Origin: an uncultured Veillonellaceae bacterium
GTDB lineage: Bacteria; Bacillota; Negativicutes; Selenomonadales; Selenomonadaceae
Length of the DNA stretch: 64,000 nt
Direction of reading: 5' to 3'
Assembly (NCBI GenBank): GCA_902785705.1
Contig: CACZZN010000005.1
Location: 62,001 to 126,000, forward strand
Positions 8,943-18,095 of this stretch are shown here, in pieces (the stretch's first letter is position 1; every line of letters begins with the position of its first letter). The position numbers were made by a program, and so were the translations under genes. The notes beneath the pieces were generated by a model. That model worked only from the letters and a program-made list of their open reading frames with translations, did not search any database and was not told where the DNA came from.

Positions 8943-9725
8943 TTACGTCAAAGGCCTCTGATAGAAGAACGGCTGGAAGCTTGTATAGCCGAGTTTGCGG
9001 AAGTTCAGGATCGCCTCGGTCGCCCCCACGAACAAGATGCCTCCCGGTTTCAGCGCCTTGAAGAAATTCGCATACAGCTGATCCTTGGCTTCCTCTGTGA
9101 AATAGATGACCACATTCCTGCAAAGAATCAAGTCAAATCCGCTTTCAAACGGATCTTTCAGCAGATTGTGGCGCTTGAACTCAATGACGGACTTGATCTC
9201 CGGCTTGACCGCATACTTGCCGTCCACCAAATCAAAATACTTTTTCTTCCGATCCGCAGCCATGCTCTTGAGTTCATTGTCCGTGTAAACACCGCGCTTC
9301 GCCTTTGCCAGGATTTCGATATCGAGATCGCTCGCAAGGATCCGATGCTTGACCCCCGGCGTCATCTCCTTCATGATGATGGACAGGGAATAGGGCTCGG
9401 CGCCGATGGAGCAGCCGGCACTCCAGATATTGAGCTTCGGTGAGCGCTTCAGCAAATCCGGAATGACATCCGTTTCCAATTTCGAGAATTTTTCAGGCGT
9501 ACGGAAAAATTCCGACACGTTGATGGTCAGATACTCGATGAATTCCGCAAAATCGTCCTTGTTCTTGGACACCATATCAAAATATCCCGTATAGGTATTC
9601 ACGCTGCTCCGTGTCACGAGATTTCCGATGCGCCGCTTCATCTGCGGTTCTTTATAAAGATCCAAATCAATTTCTGTTTTTGCCTTCAATTTTTGCTTAA
9701 ACGTGCTCCAGTCCTTCTCATCCAT
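8943..9725 (-). CDS. cheR: Chemoreceptor glutamate methyltransferase CheR
   Basis: 260 residues with the CheR N-terminal helical domain (about 1-75, RRIGNLVTRSSVNTY) and a SAM-dependent methyltransferase fold: NIWSAGCSIGAEPYSLS (SAM loop), ASDLDIEIL, FDLILCRNVVIYF and LFVGATEAI. It transfers methyl groups from SAM to receptor glutamates for adaptation. GGAGGG precedes the ATG. An MCP gene is directly upstream on the same strand but is cut off by a terminator. The PaaK-like gene follows. A CheB-like gene lies 4 kb away on the other strand. Confidence 0.93.
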   Translation of the reverse strand: MDEKDWSTFKQKLKAKTEIDLDLYKEPQMKRRIGNLVTRSSVNTYTGYFDMVSKNKDDFAEFIEYLTINVSEFFRTPEKFSKLETDVIPDLLKRSPKLNIWSAGCSIGAEPYSLSIIMKEMTPGVKHRILASDLDIEILAKAKRGVYTDNELKSMAADRKKKYFDLVDGKYAVKPEIKSVIEFKRHNLLKDPFESGFDLILCRNVVIYFTEEAKDQLYANFFKALKPGGILFVGATEAILNFRKLGYTSFQPFFYQRPLT

Positions 9726-9823
9726 GATGATCGTCCCTCCAAACTTTAGTTGCTATATGACATATTCACCTTGATGCCATCAAAATCCTTCTTCTTCGCA
9801 GAAAAATGTTCATCAACCTCATC

Positions 9824-9868
9824 AAAAAAGCTGCAGGTAAGCAACAATCTCTCACCTGCAGCTTCTTT
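9824..9868 (-). terminator. Intrinsic terminator after the MCP gene
   Basis: On the minus strand, GAAGCTGCAGGTGAG and CTTACCTGCAGCTTTTTT form a strong stem with a T tract just after the MCP stop. cheR is therefore likely to have its own promoter in the next 100 bases. Confidence 0.85.
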
Positions 9869-9882
9869 TCTCACTTTTGGGT

Positions 9883-11667
9883 TTAAATCTTGAAACCGCT
9901 CAAGGAATTCTGCATATCCTGCGCCATGGTCGCCAGCGAACGGCTCGCATCTGCAATCTCGTGCATCGTCGCCGTCTGCTCCTCGGAAGCAGCGGACACC
10001 GTTTCGGATTCCTTCGCCACAGCACGGCTCTTCGCATTGATGTTCTCGATGGCCTTCGTGATCATCTTCGAACTCTCCGAAAGATCCGCTACGATGGATT
10101 CCATACGCGAGGACTGCTCCGAGATATCCGTCACCATCTGTGCAATCTCGCGGAAGGAGGAGCCTGCTTCGTCCACAGCTCCGGTTCCGGTCTTCACCTG
10201 TGCTACGCCGTCCTGCATGACCGTGACCGCGTTCTGCGCCTTCTCCTGAATGGAGCCGATCAAAGCGGAAATCTCGCCCGCGGAAATCTGGGACTGCTCC
10301 GCCAGCTTGCGGACTTCATCCGCCACAACGGCAAATCCGCGACCGTGCTCCCCTGCACGGGCTGCCTCGATGGCCGCGTTCAACGCCAAGAGATTAGTCT
10401 GCTCCGCAATGCTGGAAATCGCGTCAACAATCTTGCCGATCTTGTCGGATTCTCTGCCGAGTTCCGCAATGACATCCGCAGACTCGCTGACGGAGGACTC
10501 GATGAGCTTCATCTGCTCCACCGCATGCATGACGTTCTTGGAACCCGCCTCCGCGGCGGCATTGGTGCTCTGGATCTTGCGGCTGGACTCCATCAGCGTG
10601 TTGGTGAACGTCTCCATATTGGTGGCAAGCTGCTCCGTCTGCTCGGTCGCATTCGCCACCTCAGTGAACTGCTCGTTGCAGGAAGCCGCCACATTCACGA
10701 TGGAATTCGCCACCTGATTGATGACATCCGTGGACTGATCCGTGCTTGCGGTCAGCTGCTCGGAAGCTGCAGCCACCTGCTCCGCAGAAGTCACGACCTT
10801 CTTCATCATGTCGTTGATGTTCTGCTGCACCTTCTGCGTGCCGCGCGTCATCTCGCCGATTTCGTCCATGCGGTCCGTGTTCGGAGGCGCGGAGCTCGCG
10901 CGGAAGTCGCCCGTGGCAAGAATGCCCATGGACTCCGTCAGACGGATGATCGGCGCCACCATCTGGTTCCCGAAGAAGACGGCCGCTGCAATCAACAGAG
11001 CTTCCAAGACCACAATGACGATCGCAGTATGGATGACGCTGTTCCAGAAAAATTCCTCCGTCTGTTTCTGCTGTTCCGCCACACGCCCATCAATGTAATC
11101 GATCCAGATACCGGTACCAATGACCCACTGATACGGCTCATAGGCAAGCGTATAGTTGAGTTTCGGCAGAGGCTCCGTCTCATTCGGCTTCGCAAACATC
11201 AGTTCCGTAAAGCCGCCGCCCTGCTTGCGCCCGTTCTCAATCATCTCCCGGATGAACGCCTTCCCGGTGGGATCTTTCAGGTCGATACGGGACTTCCCCT
11301 CTGTGGGACGTCCCAAAAGAACCACGTTGACGCCCTCATAGGTATCCGCATAGAAATAGCCTGCCCCGTCGTCAAACCGCAAATCACGGACAAGCGCCGC
11401 AGCCTCGATCCTCGCCTGCTCCTCCGTAATGAGCCCCGCCTGCTGGCGCTTATGGATCTCGTCCACCAGGCTGACCGCGATCTGCGTCTCCATCTTCAGC
11501 TCGCGCTGCACATCCGACAACAACGACTCACGATAGCTCGTCACTTGCTGCTCCGACTGATCCGCCATATTCTTCAAGAATATGCCTGCAATACAGATCA
11601 TGGTAATCAGCGAGGAGCCAACCATCAACATGATAAACTTGAACCTCATTGATTGAAATCCCGCCAT
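9883..11667 (-). CDS. Methyl-accepting chemotaxis protein with a Cache sensor
   Basis: 594 residues: a transmembrane helix (about 8-30), a periplasmic single Cache domain (about 35-190, with [18 protein letters not shown] and [15 protein letters not shown]), a second membrane helix, HAMP, and a C-terminal signalling coiled coil with the conserved hairpin tip [20 protein letters not shown] and [16 protein letters not shown]. It probably senses a small organic ligand in the periplasm and controls CheA through CheW, neither of which is in the window. No C-terminal NWETF-type tether is present. The start at 11667 has GGGGAGG upstream; a longer in-frame start at 11766 is less likely. Confidence 0.92.
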   Translation of the reverse strand: MAGFQSMRFKFIMLMVGSSLITMICIAGIFLKNMADQSEQQVTSYRESLLSDVQRELKMETQIAVSLVDEIHKRQQAGLITEEQARIEAAALVRDLRFDDGAGYFYADTYEGVNVVLLGRPTEGKSRIDLKDPTGKAFIREMIENGRKQGGGFTELMFAKPNETEPLPKLNYTLAYEPYQWVIGTGIWIDYIDGRVAEQQKQTEEFFWNSVIHTAIVIVVLEALLIAAAVFFGNQMVAPIIRLTESMGILATGDFRASSAPPNTDRMDEIGEMTRGTQKVQQNINDMMKKVVTSAEQVAAASEQLTASTDQSTDVINQVANSIVNVAASCNEQFTEVANATEQTEQLATNMETFTNTLMESSRKIQSTNAAAEAGSKNVMHAVEQMKLIESSVSESADVIAELGRESDKIGKIVDAISSIAEQTNLLALNAAIEAARAGEHGRGFAVVADEVRKLAEQSQISAGEISALIGSIQEKAQNAVTVMQDGVAQVKTGTGAVDEAGSSFREIAQMVTDISEQSSRMESIVADLSESSKMITKAIENINAKSRAVAKESETVSAASEEQTATMHEIADASRSLATMAQDMQNSLSGFKI

Positions 11668-11841
11668 GAAAATCCATCCTCCCCTAAAACTTGCTAAAAA
11701 TAGCGCTGCATAAAAACTGACATCACAAATATCTATTATGCGTACTAATTCGATATCCAGCCACAAATTCCTTCTTTATCATCAACAAAAAAACAACTTT
11801 TTTTCAAAAAAGCAAAAACAGCGGATTCTTCTAAAATTTTT

Positions 11842-11871
11842 CTTTATTTGCCCTGCAAATAAAGCTATAAT
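11842..11871 (+). promoter_or_regulatory. 10-bp perfect palindrome abutting a TATAAT box ahead of rqcH
   Basis: CTTTATTTGC (11842-11851) and GCAAATAAAG (11855-11864) are exact inverted copies around CCT. TATAAT follows at 11866-11871. A good -35 box is not evident, since the palindrome occupies its place. It could be an operator; no T tract follows, so it is not a standard terminator. Confidence 0.5.
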
Positions 11872-11911
11872 AAGGTCAGAGTTTTGTAATCATTTACGAG
11901 GTAACAGTTCA

Positions 11912-13669
11912 ATGAGTCTTGACGGTTTTTCCATGCATCCGCTCTGCAAAGAGCTGAATCAGGCCCTATGCGGCGGGCGTATCGACAAGATCACGCAGCC
12001 GAACAAATATTCCGTTGTGCTTTCCGTGCGCCAGCCGGGACAAAACTTCCTGCTCCGGCTTTCCGCACATCCGCAGAACCCGTCCGCGCATCTGCTGTCC
12101 CATCCTTTGGAAAATCCGCCGGAACCCCCTGTCTTCTGCATGGTGCTGCGGAAATACATCGAGACCGGGCGCATCGCGGAGATCCGGCAGCACGGCTTGG
12201 ATCGCCTGCTGCTCATCGACATCGATACCATTGCCGCAGGCGGCAGCATCGTGACACGGACGCTTGCCGTGGAGCTGATCGGGAAATACAGCAATATCGT
12301 CCTTGTGGAGAACCAAAAGATTATTGACGCGCTTCGGAAGATCGGCGCGAACAACAGCCGTGTGCGCACCGTGCTCCCCGGACAAGCGTACGAACTGCCC
12401 CCCGGACAGGACAAACTCAACATCTTTGAGGTTTCCGGCCGACAGATTCTGGAGCGGATCCATGCAGAGCCGGAGCTGAAGCTTTCCAAAGCCATCCTCA
12501 ACACCTGCATGGGCTTTGGCCCCGTGTCCGCGAAGGAAGCCGCTTTTCTGGCAGGTCTGCCTGCCAACATCCCGGTGCGCGAGCTGGACACAGCAGATGA
12601 CGGCGCCCTTGCAGATGCTTTTTTCGAGCTCAAGGCAGCCTGTGCAGAGGTGTCCAAACCATGCCTGCTGCTGGATGCCAACAAAAAGCTCCTTGCCATG
12701 GCAGCCTTTCCCTTGCACTATCTCACGGATGCAGCCTCCACCCTCGGTTTCCCGGACATGTCCGCTCTTCTGGAACGCGCGGACGAAGTTGCCGGAAGCT
12801 ATGTACTGCCGGATAAGGACCGTTTCAAAAAGCTGGTGAAGAACGAGCTGAACCGCGCCACCAACAAAATCGACGTACTGCGCCGGGAACTCGAAGATGC
12901 CGACAACGCGGAGGAGTGGCGCATACGCGCAGACAACCTCATGACCTATCAGTATCAATATCGGGATCATGCAGACGCAGAGATCACGGTAACGGATATC
13001 TACAGCGAAGACGGCGGGCAGATCATAATCCCGCTGGATCAGCGCCTGACACTCGTCCAGAACATGCAGGCATGCTACAAAAAATACGACAAACTCAAAC
13101 GTGCGCAGGAACTGCTGCGCGAACAGCAAAAAAAATGCGAGGCAGAAGTGGACTATCTCGCAAGCATCGAAGCCTCCCTCCTCTCATCCTCCACGTTGGC
13201 TGAAATCGCCGAGATACACGACGAGCTCATTGCCGGGGGATATCTTCATGAAAAACCCCGCAAAAAGAACAAGGACAAGCCTGCCAGCCCCTTCCTGTTC
13301 CACGCGCCTGACGGAACGGAAATCCTTGTGGGAAAAAACAACTACCAAAATGACCGGCTCACCTTCAAGACCGCAGCCCATAATGACTTATGGCTCCATG
13401 CGCAGAATATCCCTGGCTCCCATGTGATTTTGCGCTGCGAAGGAATGGCGCCGTCGGAGGATACACTGATGCTCGCTGCGGGTCTTGCCGCCCATTTCAG
13501 CAAGGCACAAGGCTCTTCCAAGGTGCCCGTGGACTATACGGAATGCCGCTACGTAAAAAAGCCTTCGGGCTCCAAGCCAGGTTTCGTGATCTTCACGAAC
13601 CAGCACACGCTTTATATCACCCCGGACGAAATCGAAGGACTCCACGAACTTATTTCCGAAGGAGGTTAA
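11912..13669 (+). CDS. rqcH: Rqc2/RqcH-family ribosome quality control protein
   Basis: 585 residues, the usual length for bacterial NEMF-family proteins (older name FbpA, fibronectin-binding). The NFACT-N domain opens MSLDGFSMHPLCKEL; a middle helical and coiled-coil region follows (about 280-430); then NFACT-R with DIWLHA-like DLWLHAQNIPGSHVIL and VDYTECRYVKKPSG. The family binds stalled 50S-peptidyl-tRNA complexes and adds C-terminal alanine tails. GAGGT lies 8 bases before the ATG. An upstream in-frame extension to 11738 crosses the promoter region and is rejected. The next gene starts 2 bases after the stop. Confidence 0.92.
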   Translation: MSLDGFSMHPLCKELNQALCGGRIDKITQPNKYSVVLSVRQPGQNFLLRLSAHPQNPSAHLLSHPLENPPEPPVFCMVLRKYIETGRIAEIRQHGLDRLLLIDIDTIAAGGSIVTRTLAVELIGKYSNIVLVENQKIIDALRKIGANNSRVRTVLPGQAYELPPGQDKLNIFEVSGRQILERIHAEPELKLSKAILNTCMGFGPVSAKEAAFLAGLPANIPVRELDTADDGALADAFFELKAACAEVSKPCLLLDANKKLLAMAAFPLHYLTDAASTLGFPDMSALLERADEVAGSYVLPDKDRFKKLVKNELNRATNKIDVLRRELEDADNAEEWRIRADNLMTYQYQYRDHADAEITVTDIYSEDGGQIIIPLDQRLTLVQNMQACYKKYDKLKRAQELLREQQKKCEAEVDYLASIEASLLSSSTLAEIAEIHDELIAGGYLHEKPRKKNKDKPASPFLFHAPDGTEILVGKNNYQNDRLTFKTAAHNDLWLHAQNIPGSHVILRCEGMAPSEDTLMLAAGLAAHFSKAQGSSKVPVDYTECRYVKKPSGSKPGFVIFTNQHTLYITPDEIEGLHELISEGG

Positions 13670-13670
13670 T

Positions 13671-14786
13671 ATGCAACCCATACGTTTCCTTATCATTGAC
13701 AACACCAGCTATTACCATCAGGAACTCAAGCATCAGTTGGAGCGCTGTCTGCAGCAGGGCGCCGCCATCGAATTTGCGATTTCTCCGGAAGCTGCGGAAC
13801 AACGGTTCCTCAGCTTCCGCCCCAATATCCTTGCAGTGAATTTCATGATGCTCAATCAGCATCGGAACGGGAAGAAGTACCTTCCCTACCTCACAGAGCG
13901 TACACACCTTCCGGTGATCGTCTTCGGTTCCATTGAGATGGGGAAGTCTGTCGCCTTGCAGGACGGTGCTGCTGATTACATCCTCAAGCCCATGGAGCGC
14001 TATCGGATGGAAGCGTTCTCGAAAAAACTTGCAAAATCTGTCACAAACACAGTGGAAAAGAATGCGGCCCGAAAACAAACGCCGCCAGATTTCAGCGCAA
14101 ATCTGCCTCATACCAATCCGCAATCAGAGCAGCTCAAGGCAAAGTTCATCCAAAACGAAGGCAATGTCAAAAAAACGTCGGCTTCTTCCATGCCCCAGCC
14201 CCATCCGAACAGCCGTATCAAGCTCATTGCGATCGGCTCCTCCACGGGCGGTACAGAGGCTCTGACGGTCGTCCTCACCAAGCTGCGTCCCCCTATGCCC
14301 CCCATCGTCATCACACAGCATATCCCGCCTACCTTTTCCCTGCTGTTTGCATCCCGGCTGAATGCGGACTGCATACTGCATGTCAAGGAAGCCGCAGACG
14401 GGGACCGCCCGGAGCCAAATACCATCTACATCGCTCCGGGACAGCTCCACATGCGCGTTCTGCGCGAGCCGACCGGCGCCATGCGGATCTCCTGCCAGCC
14501 GGGACCCAGAGTGCATGGCTGCTGTCCCTCCGTCGATGTTCTCTTCAAATCTGTCGCGGCGAATATCCGTGATCATGCCATGGGTGTTATCCTGACAGGC
14601 ATGGGAAGAGACGGCGCCGACGGATTACTGGAAATGCGGAAGGCAGGATCGCCCACCATCGGGCAGGACGAAAAGACCAGCACGGTCTACGGCATGCCCC
14701 GTGCCGCATGGGAAGAAGGCGCGGTGCAGGAGCAGTTCCCGTTGGAAAAGATTGCGGACGCAATCACGAAAATCGCACGGAATTAA
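13671..14786 (+). CDS. CheB-like protein-glutamate methylesterase with a degenerate receiver
   Basis: 371 residues: an N-terminal receiver-like domain (1-120), a linker, and a C-terminal CheB methylesterase domain (about 183-370). The catalytic set is visible: Ser in AIGSSTGGTEAL, His217 in TQHIPPTF, and Asp in LTGMGRDGADGL. In the receiver, the acidic residue at 10 (LIIDN) and the lysine of YILKPM are kept. The position expected for the phosphorylated aspartate reads AVN57FMM, an asparagine. Activation by CheA phosphotransfer is therefore doubtful. Its GGAGG site lies within the end of rqcH, so it is translated with that gene. Confidence 0.85.
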   Translation: MQPIRFLIIDNTSYYHQELKHQLERCLQQGAAIEFAISPEAAEQRFLSFRPNILAVNFMMLNQHRNGKKYLPYLTERTHLPVIVFGSIEMGKSVALQDGAADYILKPMERYRMEAFSKKLAKSVTNTVEKNAARKQTPPDFSANLPHTNPQSEQLKAKFIQNEGNVKKTSASSMPQPHPNSRIKLIAIGSSTGGTEALTVVLTKLRPPMPPIVITQHIPPTFSLLFASRLNADCILHVKEAADGDRPEPNTIYIAPGQLHMRVLREPTGAMRISCQPGPRVHGCCPSVDVLFKSVAANIRDHAMGVILTGMGRDGADGLLEMRKAGSPTIGQDEKTSTVYGMPRAAWEEGAVQEQFPLEKIADAITKIARN

Positions 14787-14798
14787 AGGCACTCTTTT

Positions 14799-15917
14799 TC
14801 ATTCCAATTCCCTTGCCGTGAGAATTGATTCCACTTTGATATCCTTGCGCCGATTCAGGTCAATGAACTCATCCTTGATGGTCTGCACGACCGGCAGCGA
14901 TGTCACGCGGCTCTCGTCAATATAAACGATGCGGGCTTTTTGTCCGTCAGACAGCCTCACCCAGTTGCCATTGAGTGCGTGGCAGATATTCTTCATGAAC
15001 AGCACGCCATATTCCGTGTCCAGCTTCCCGTTCAGCACATCCTCATAAAGCACGCCCAGCACATCAAAGGGAGAACTGCGGCGCGCATAGATGCGATCCG
15101 TCGCCATCGCGTCATAGATATCCAGGATCCCGATGATCCGTGCAAACTCATCGATCTGATCCTTGCGCACTGCATTGGGATATCCGGAGCCATCGCAGCG
15201 CTCATGATGCTGCAGGATCCCGAAAAGCACATCTCTTTTCGAGCCGATCGGCCCCAGTTTCAGCATATTATAGCCGTATTCCGCATGCTTCTTAACCGTG
15301 CTGAATTCCTCCGGCGTCAGCGAATCACGCTTGTCGAGGATTTCAGAGGGGACCTTCATCTTTCCCACATCATGCAGGACAGCCGACATCATGAGATCAT
15401 GCGCCCGCTCCTTCGGCCATGACATCCAGCGGCACATGAGCCCTGCAAGAATCATCACATGCAGCGCATGATGGATGACATAGGAGCCATCCCTGCTCAT
15501 ATTGTGGATCTGGGATACCGCTTTTGCTCCATTGCAAAGCTCCTCCACATTCTTCGGAGATAAGATATCCTCGATCTCCTGCAGTTCCAAAACTTCATTC
15601 TTGTAAAGCTGCTGGTAGATGCGCTGGACACGCTGATATGCCCGTTCATAGGAGCCGACATACTCATCGTCCAGCAGGAACTCCTTTCCCGGAATCTCCA
15701 CCAAAGCATCCTCATCCGACTCTTCAATGTATACAAAAAAAATCGGCCGCTCCAAAAGCGAATAGATCATCTGATTTGTCAGGACGGTTCCGGCGCCGAT
15801 CAGAATGCTGGTATCCGCATCCATGATATCGCGCCCGACCTTCATCCCCTCGCGCAAATCCTCCACCGTATATGACTTCAACATTTCCTTGGCCCCCAGT
15901 CCCGAATGCACGTTCAC
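14799..15917 (-). CDS. HD-GYP domain protein, probable c-di-GMP phosphodiesterase
   Basis: 372 residues. The N-terminal part (1-130) has no domain I can name apart from a short YTVEDLREGMKVGRDI opening that is common in this family. An HD-GYP domain follows with VLHDVGKMKVP, HHERCDGSGYP and RIIGILDIYDAMATDR. HD-GYP enzymes hydrolyse cyclic di-GMP with a bimetal site, and the signature residues are present. The start is a GTG at 15917 with GAGGG upstream; an ATG at 15881 is an alternative. The gene converges on the CheB-like gene, with 12 bases between stops. Confidence 0.88.
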   Translation of the reverse strand: MNVHSGLGAKEMLKSYTVEDLREGMKVGRDIMDADTSILIGAGTVLTNQMIYSLLERPIFFVYIEESDEDALVEIPGKEFLLDDEYVGSYERAYQRVQRIYQQLYKNEVLELQEIEDILSPKNVEELCNGAKAVSQIHNMSRDGSYVIHHALHVMILAGLMCRWMSWPKERAHDLMMSAVLHDVGKMKVPSEILDKRDSLTPEEFSTVKKHAEYGYNMLKLGPIGSKRDVLFGILQHHERCDGSGYPNAVRKDQIDEFARIIGILDIYDAMATDRIYARRSSPFDVLGVLYEDVLNGKLDTEYGVLFMKNICHALNGNWVRLSDGQKARIVYIDESRVTSLPVVQTIKDEFIDLNRRKDIKVESILTARELE

Positions 15918-16064
15918 CTAAGCCCTCACACTGATAAATATTTGACAAGAATTTCCATTTCCCTCCAACCAAGAGGAGAAAATTTTTGAAAGATAGCTTT
16001 ATCCGTACCGATTGCCTTCAGAACATGCTATACTATAGTTGCAAGTTTATTGACGCTTGGAGGT

Positions 16065-16778
16065 ATGACCTTGAAATTCCAGAAATCCATGGGCATGGTA
16101 CGTGCGATCGCAGCCGCCCTGATTGTATTGCTCTTCGCCATCATACATCTGCTGAATCCGGAGTTTTTTCCCTACCTGGGCCGCATGCTCGTGCACGGGG
16201 ACATCGTGGAAACCGCGGAATACATCCAGTCCTTCGGTCCCTGGGCCCTATTTTTCAGTTTCTGGCTCACCCTCTTTGTGAACGCCCTCGGCTTCCCGCC
16301 TGCCATCATCTTCTCCACAGCCAACACACTGATTTTCGGGATCGTGCCCGGCATCATCCTGTCCTGCGTGGCCGAGACCGTCGGCGTCACCATCAGCTTT
16401 CTGCTGCTGCGCTTCTTCTTCCGCGAGACAGCGGAAAAAATCATCCGCAAGAGCAAATATCTGAATTCCATTGATGAATACAGCAGCAAGAACGGGTTCA
16501 CGGTCATGCTCATCGCGCGCATGGTACCCTATATCCCCTCTGCGCTCCTCAACGCGATCGGGGCGCTGTCCTCTCTGAGTCTGCGGGACTATGTGATCAC
16601 CTCCTTCATCGGGAAGTTCCCTTCCACGGGCATCGAGGCAATCATCGGGCACGACACCATCACAAAGCAGGAGGATCCGACGCGCTTGATCGTTGTCATC
16701 ATCTTCGCCATCCTGCTCATCGCCGGAGCGTACTATTATCAGAAGAAACATTTGAAGCAGCAGGAGGCAAATCCATGA
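16065..16778 (+). CDS. TVP38/TMEM64 (SNARE-associated/DedA-like) membrane protein
   Basis: 237 residues with about five or six hydrophobic segments. The VTT-domain signatures are FVNALGFPPAIIFSTANTLIFG, GIILSCVAETVGVTISFLLLR and MLIARMVPYIPSALLNAIGALS. Members are cytoplasmic-membrane proteins, some acting as lipid scramblases or flippases; the cargo here is unknown. GGAGGT is unusually close to the ATG (1-2 bases), so a TTG at 16050 cannot be excluded. It overlaps the following phosphoesterase by 4 bases (ATGA), so the two are co-translated. Confidence 0.82.
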   Translation: MTLKFQKSMGMVRAIAAALIVLLFAIIHLLNPEFFPYLGRMLVHGDIVETAEYIQSFGPWALFFSFWLTLFVNALGFPPAIIFSTANTLIFGIVPGIILSCVAETVGVTISFLLLRFFFRETAEKIIRKSKYLNSIDEYSSKNGFTVMLIARMVPYIPSALLNAIGALSSLSLRDYVITSFIGKFPSTGIEAIIGHDTITKQEDPTRLIVVIIFAILLIAGAYYYQKKHLKQQEANP

Positions 16779-18049
16779 TGTCCAGGCGGAAGTTCATCAC
16801 GCTTTGCGGAAAGCTCTGCATTGCCCTCGGACTCAGTTCCTATTTCCCGGGGATTGCCAGCGCCGCACAGACCGCGGACGGCCATCCAAGGCTCACGGAG
16901 GTCGCCTGTCTTCGGCAGCTTGTGACAAAGGATCCGGCCCATTCCCGCATCCTGATGTTCCAAAGCGACAAACTACTGAAGGATCTGCAGCTGGAATACC
17001 GTAAAACAGGGACGCCTGACAGCCGCTTTCTTCCGATTGCCTATCAGTATCTGGAGCAGGAAAGCATGCCGCAATTCATCTACCACTGCGAGCTTTCCGC
17101 CCTCCTCCCCGGCGCGCGCTACGAATTCCGTATCCTGAGCGGCGAACGTGCCACGGACTGGCAGCCGGTCATCCCCGTCCACGAAGACAGCTTTCAGATG
17201 CTCATCTTCTGCGACTCTCAATGCGTGGATTACGACGTATGGAGGGAGGTGGCGGAAGCGGCCTGCCACAGGCATCCTGCCGCAGAACTCTCCACCGTCA
17301 TCGGAGACTTCACGGACAACGGGCAGTCTTTTTATCAGTGGCAAGGTTGGTTCCAGGGCGCGGAACGCTTGCTTTCCTCCACGATTTTCGCTCCTGTCAT
17401 GGGGAATCACGAGTGCTACGATCTGAAATGGCAAATGTGCCTGCCGGAGGGCTATCTTGCCTACTTCCGGCATCCGGCGAATGGCAGCCTGCGTTTCAAC
17501 GAATATTACTATTCCTTTGACTATGGCCCGGTTCACTTCATCGTGCTCAACAACCAGTTCGACGAATTGGACGGAATCCGCCCCGGGCTTTTGAGGGAAC
17601 AGCTCGCATGGCTGCAGCGGGACGCGAAAAAAAACCGGCTCCCTTGGAAGGTCGTGCTCATGCACAAGGATGTCATTCACTACGAATATCCCGATCCCGT
17701 GAAGGGACCATGCTACATCAATGACATCGGCGAAGCCTTCATGGGAGCCTTTGATGCTCTTGGCATCGATCTCGTGCTCACGGGCCATCTCCACACCTAT
17801 CGCAACCGCCATCACATCTTCGCAGGGAAGCCCGCCGACCGCGGCCCCGCCTACGTGCTTTGCGGCCTCGCGGGAGATCAGCGGTATCCCGGCATCCGGA
17901 TCGACCCCGTCTTTGACAAAGTCACCGCCCCCCAGCCCGAAACGGACAACTACCTCACCCTGGACGCCGCAAGCGAAACCCTCCGCCTGCGCTGCTATTT
18001 GCCGGATGGGACTGTAATCGACGATATGACGCTTTCACACGCAAGATAG
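16775..18049 (+). CDS. Tat-exported metallophosphoesterase, purple acid phosphatase-like
   Basis: 424 residues. A twin-arginine signal, SRRKFITLCGKLCIALGLSS ending at IASA, predicts export folded. Calcineurin-like motifs follow: FCDSQC, GDFTDNGQ, GNHECYD, MHKD and TGHLHTY, with a beta-sandwich-like stretch before them (about 40-140). The overlap with the DedA-like gene suggests a joint job at the envelope, for example releasing phosphate from exported or lipid-linked compounds; that part is inference. Confidence 0.85.
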   Translation: MMSRRKFITLCGKLCIALGLSSYFPGIASAAQTADGHPRLTEVACLRQLVTKDPAHSRILMFQSDKLLKDLQLEYRKTGTPDSRFLPIAYQYLEQESMPQFIYHCELSALLPGARYEFRILSGERATDWQPVIPVHEDSFQMLIFCDSQCVDYDVWREVAEAACHRHPAAELSTVIGDFTDNGQSFYQWQGWFQGAERLLSSTIFAPVMGNHECYDLKWQMCLPEGYLAYFRHPANGSLRFNEYYYSFDYGPVHFIVLNNQFDELDGIRPGLLREQLAWLQRDAKKNRLPWKVVLMHKDVIHYEYPDPVKGPCYINDIGEAFMGAFDALGIDLVLTGHLHTYRNRHHIFAGKPADRGPAYVLCGLAGDQRYPGIRIDPVFDKVTAPQPETDNYLTLDAASETLRLRCYLPDGTVIDDMTLSHAR

Positions 18050-18095
18050 GCGGCTGAATGAATCAGCGTCTCCTTACGGAACTGTTCCAAAAGCA

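Noticed and set aside
9726-9868. Short frame ending FFDEVDEHFSAKKKDFDGIKVN and SYSN before cheR
   Set aside because: It reads like protein, but it lacks an ATG or ribosome-binding site and runs through the MCP terminator. It may be a remnant, but nothing decides it.
11738-11911. N-terminal extension of rqcH
   Set aside because: It covers A/T-rich promoter DNA and the palindrome; the start at 11912 has a good ribosome-binding site and matches the family N-terminus.
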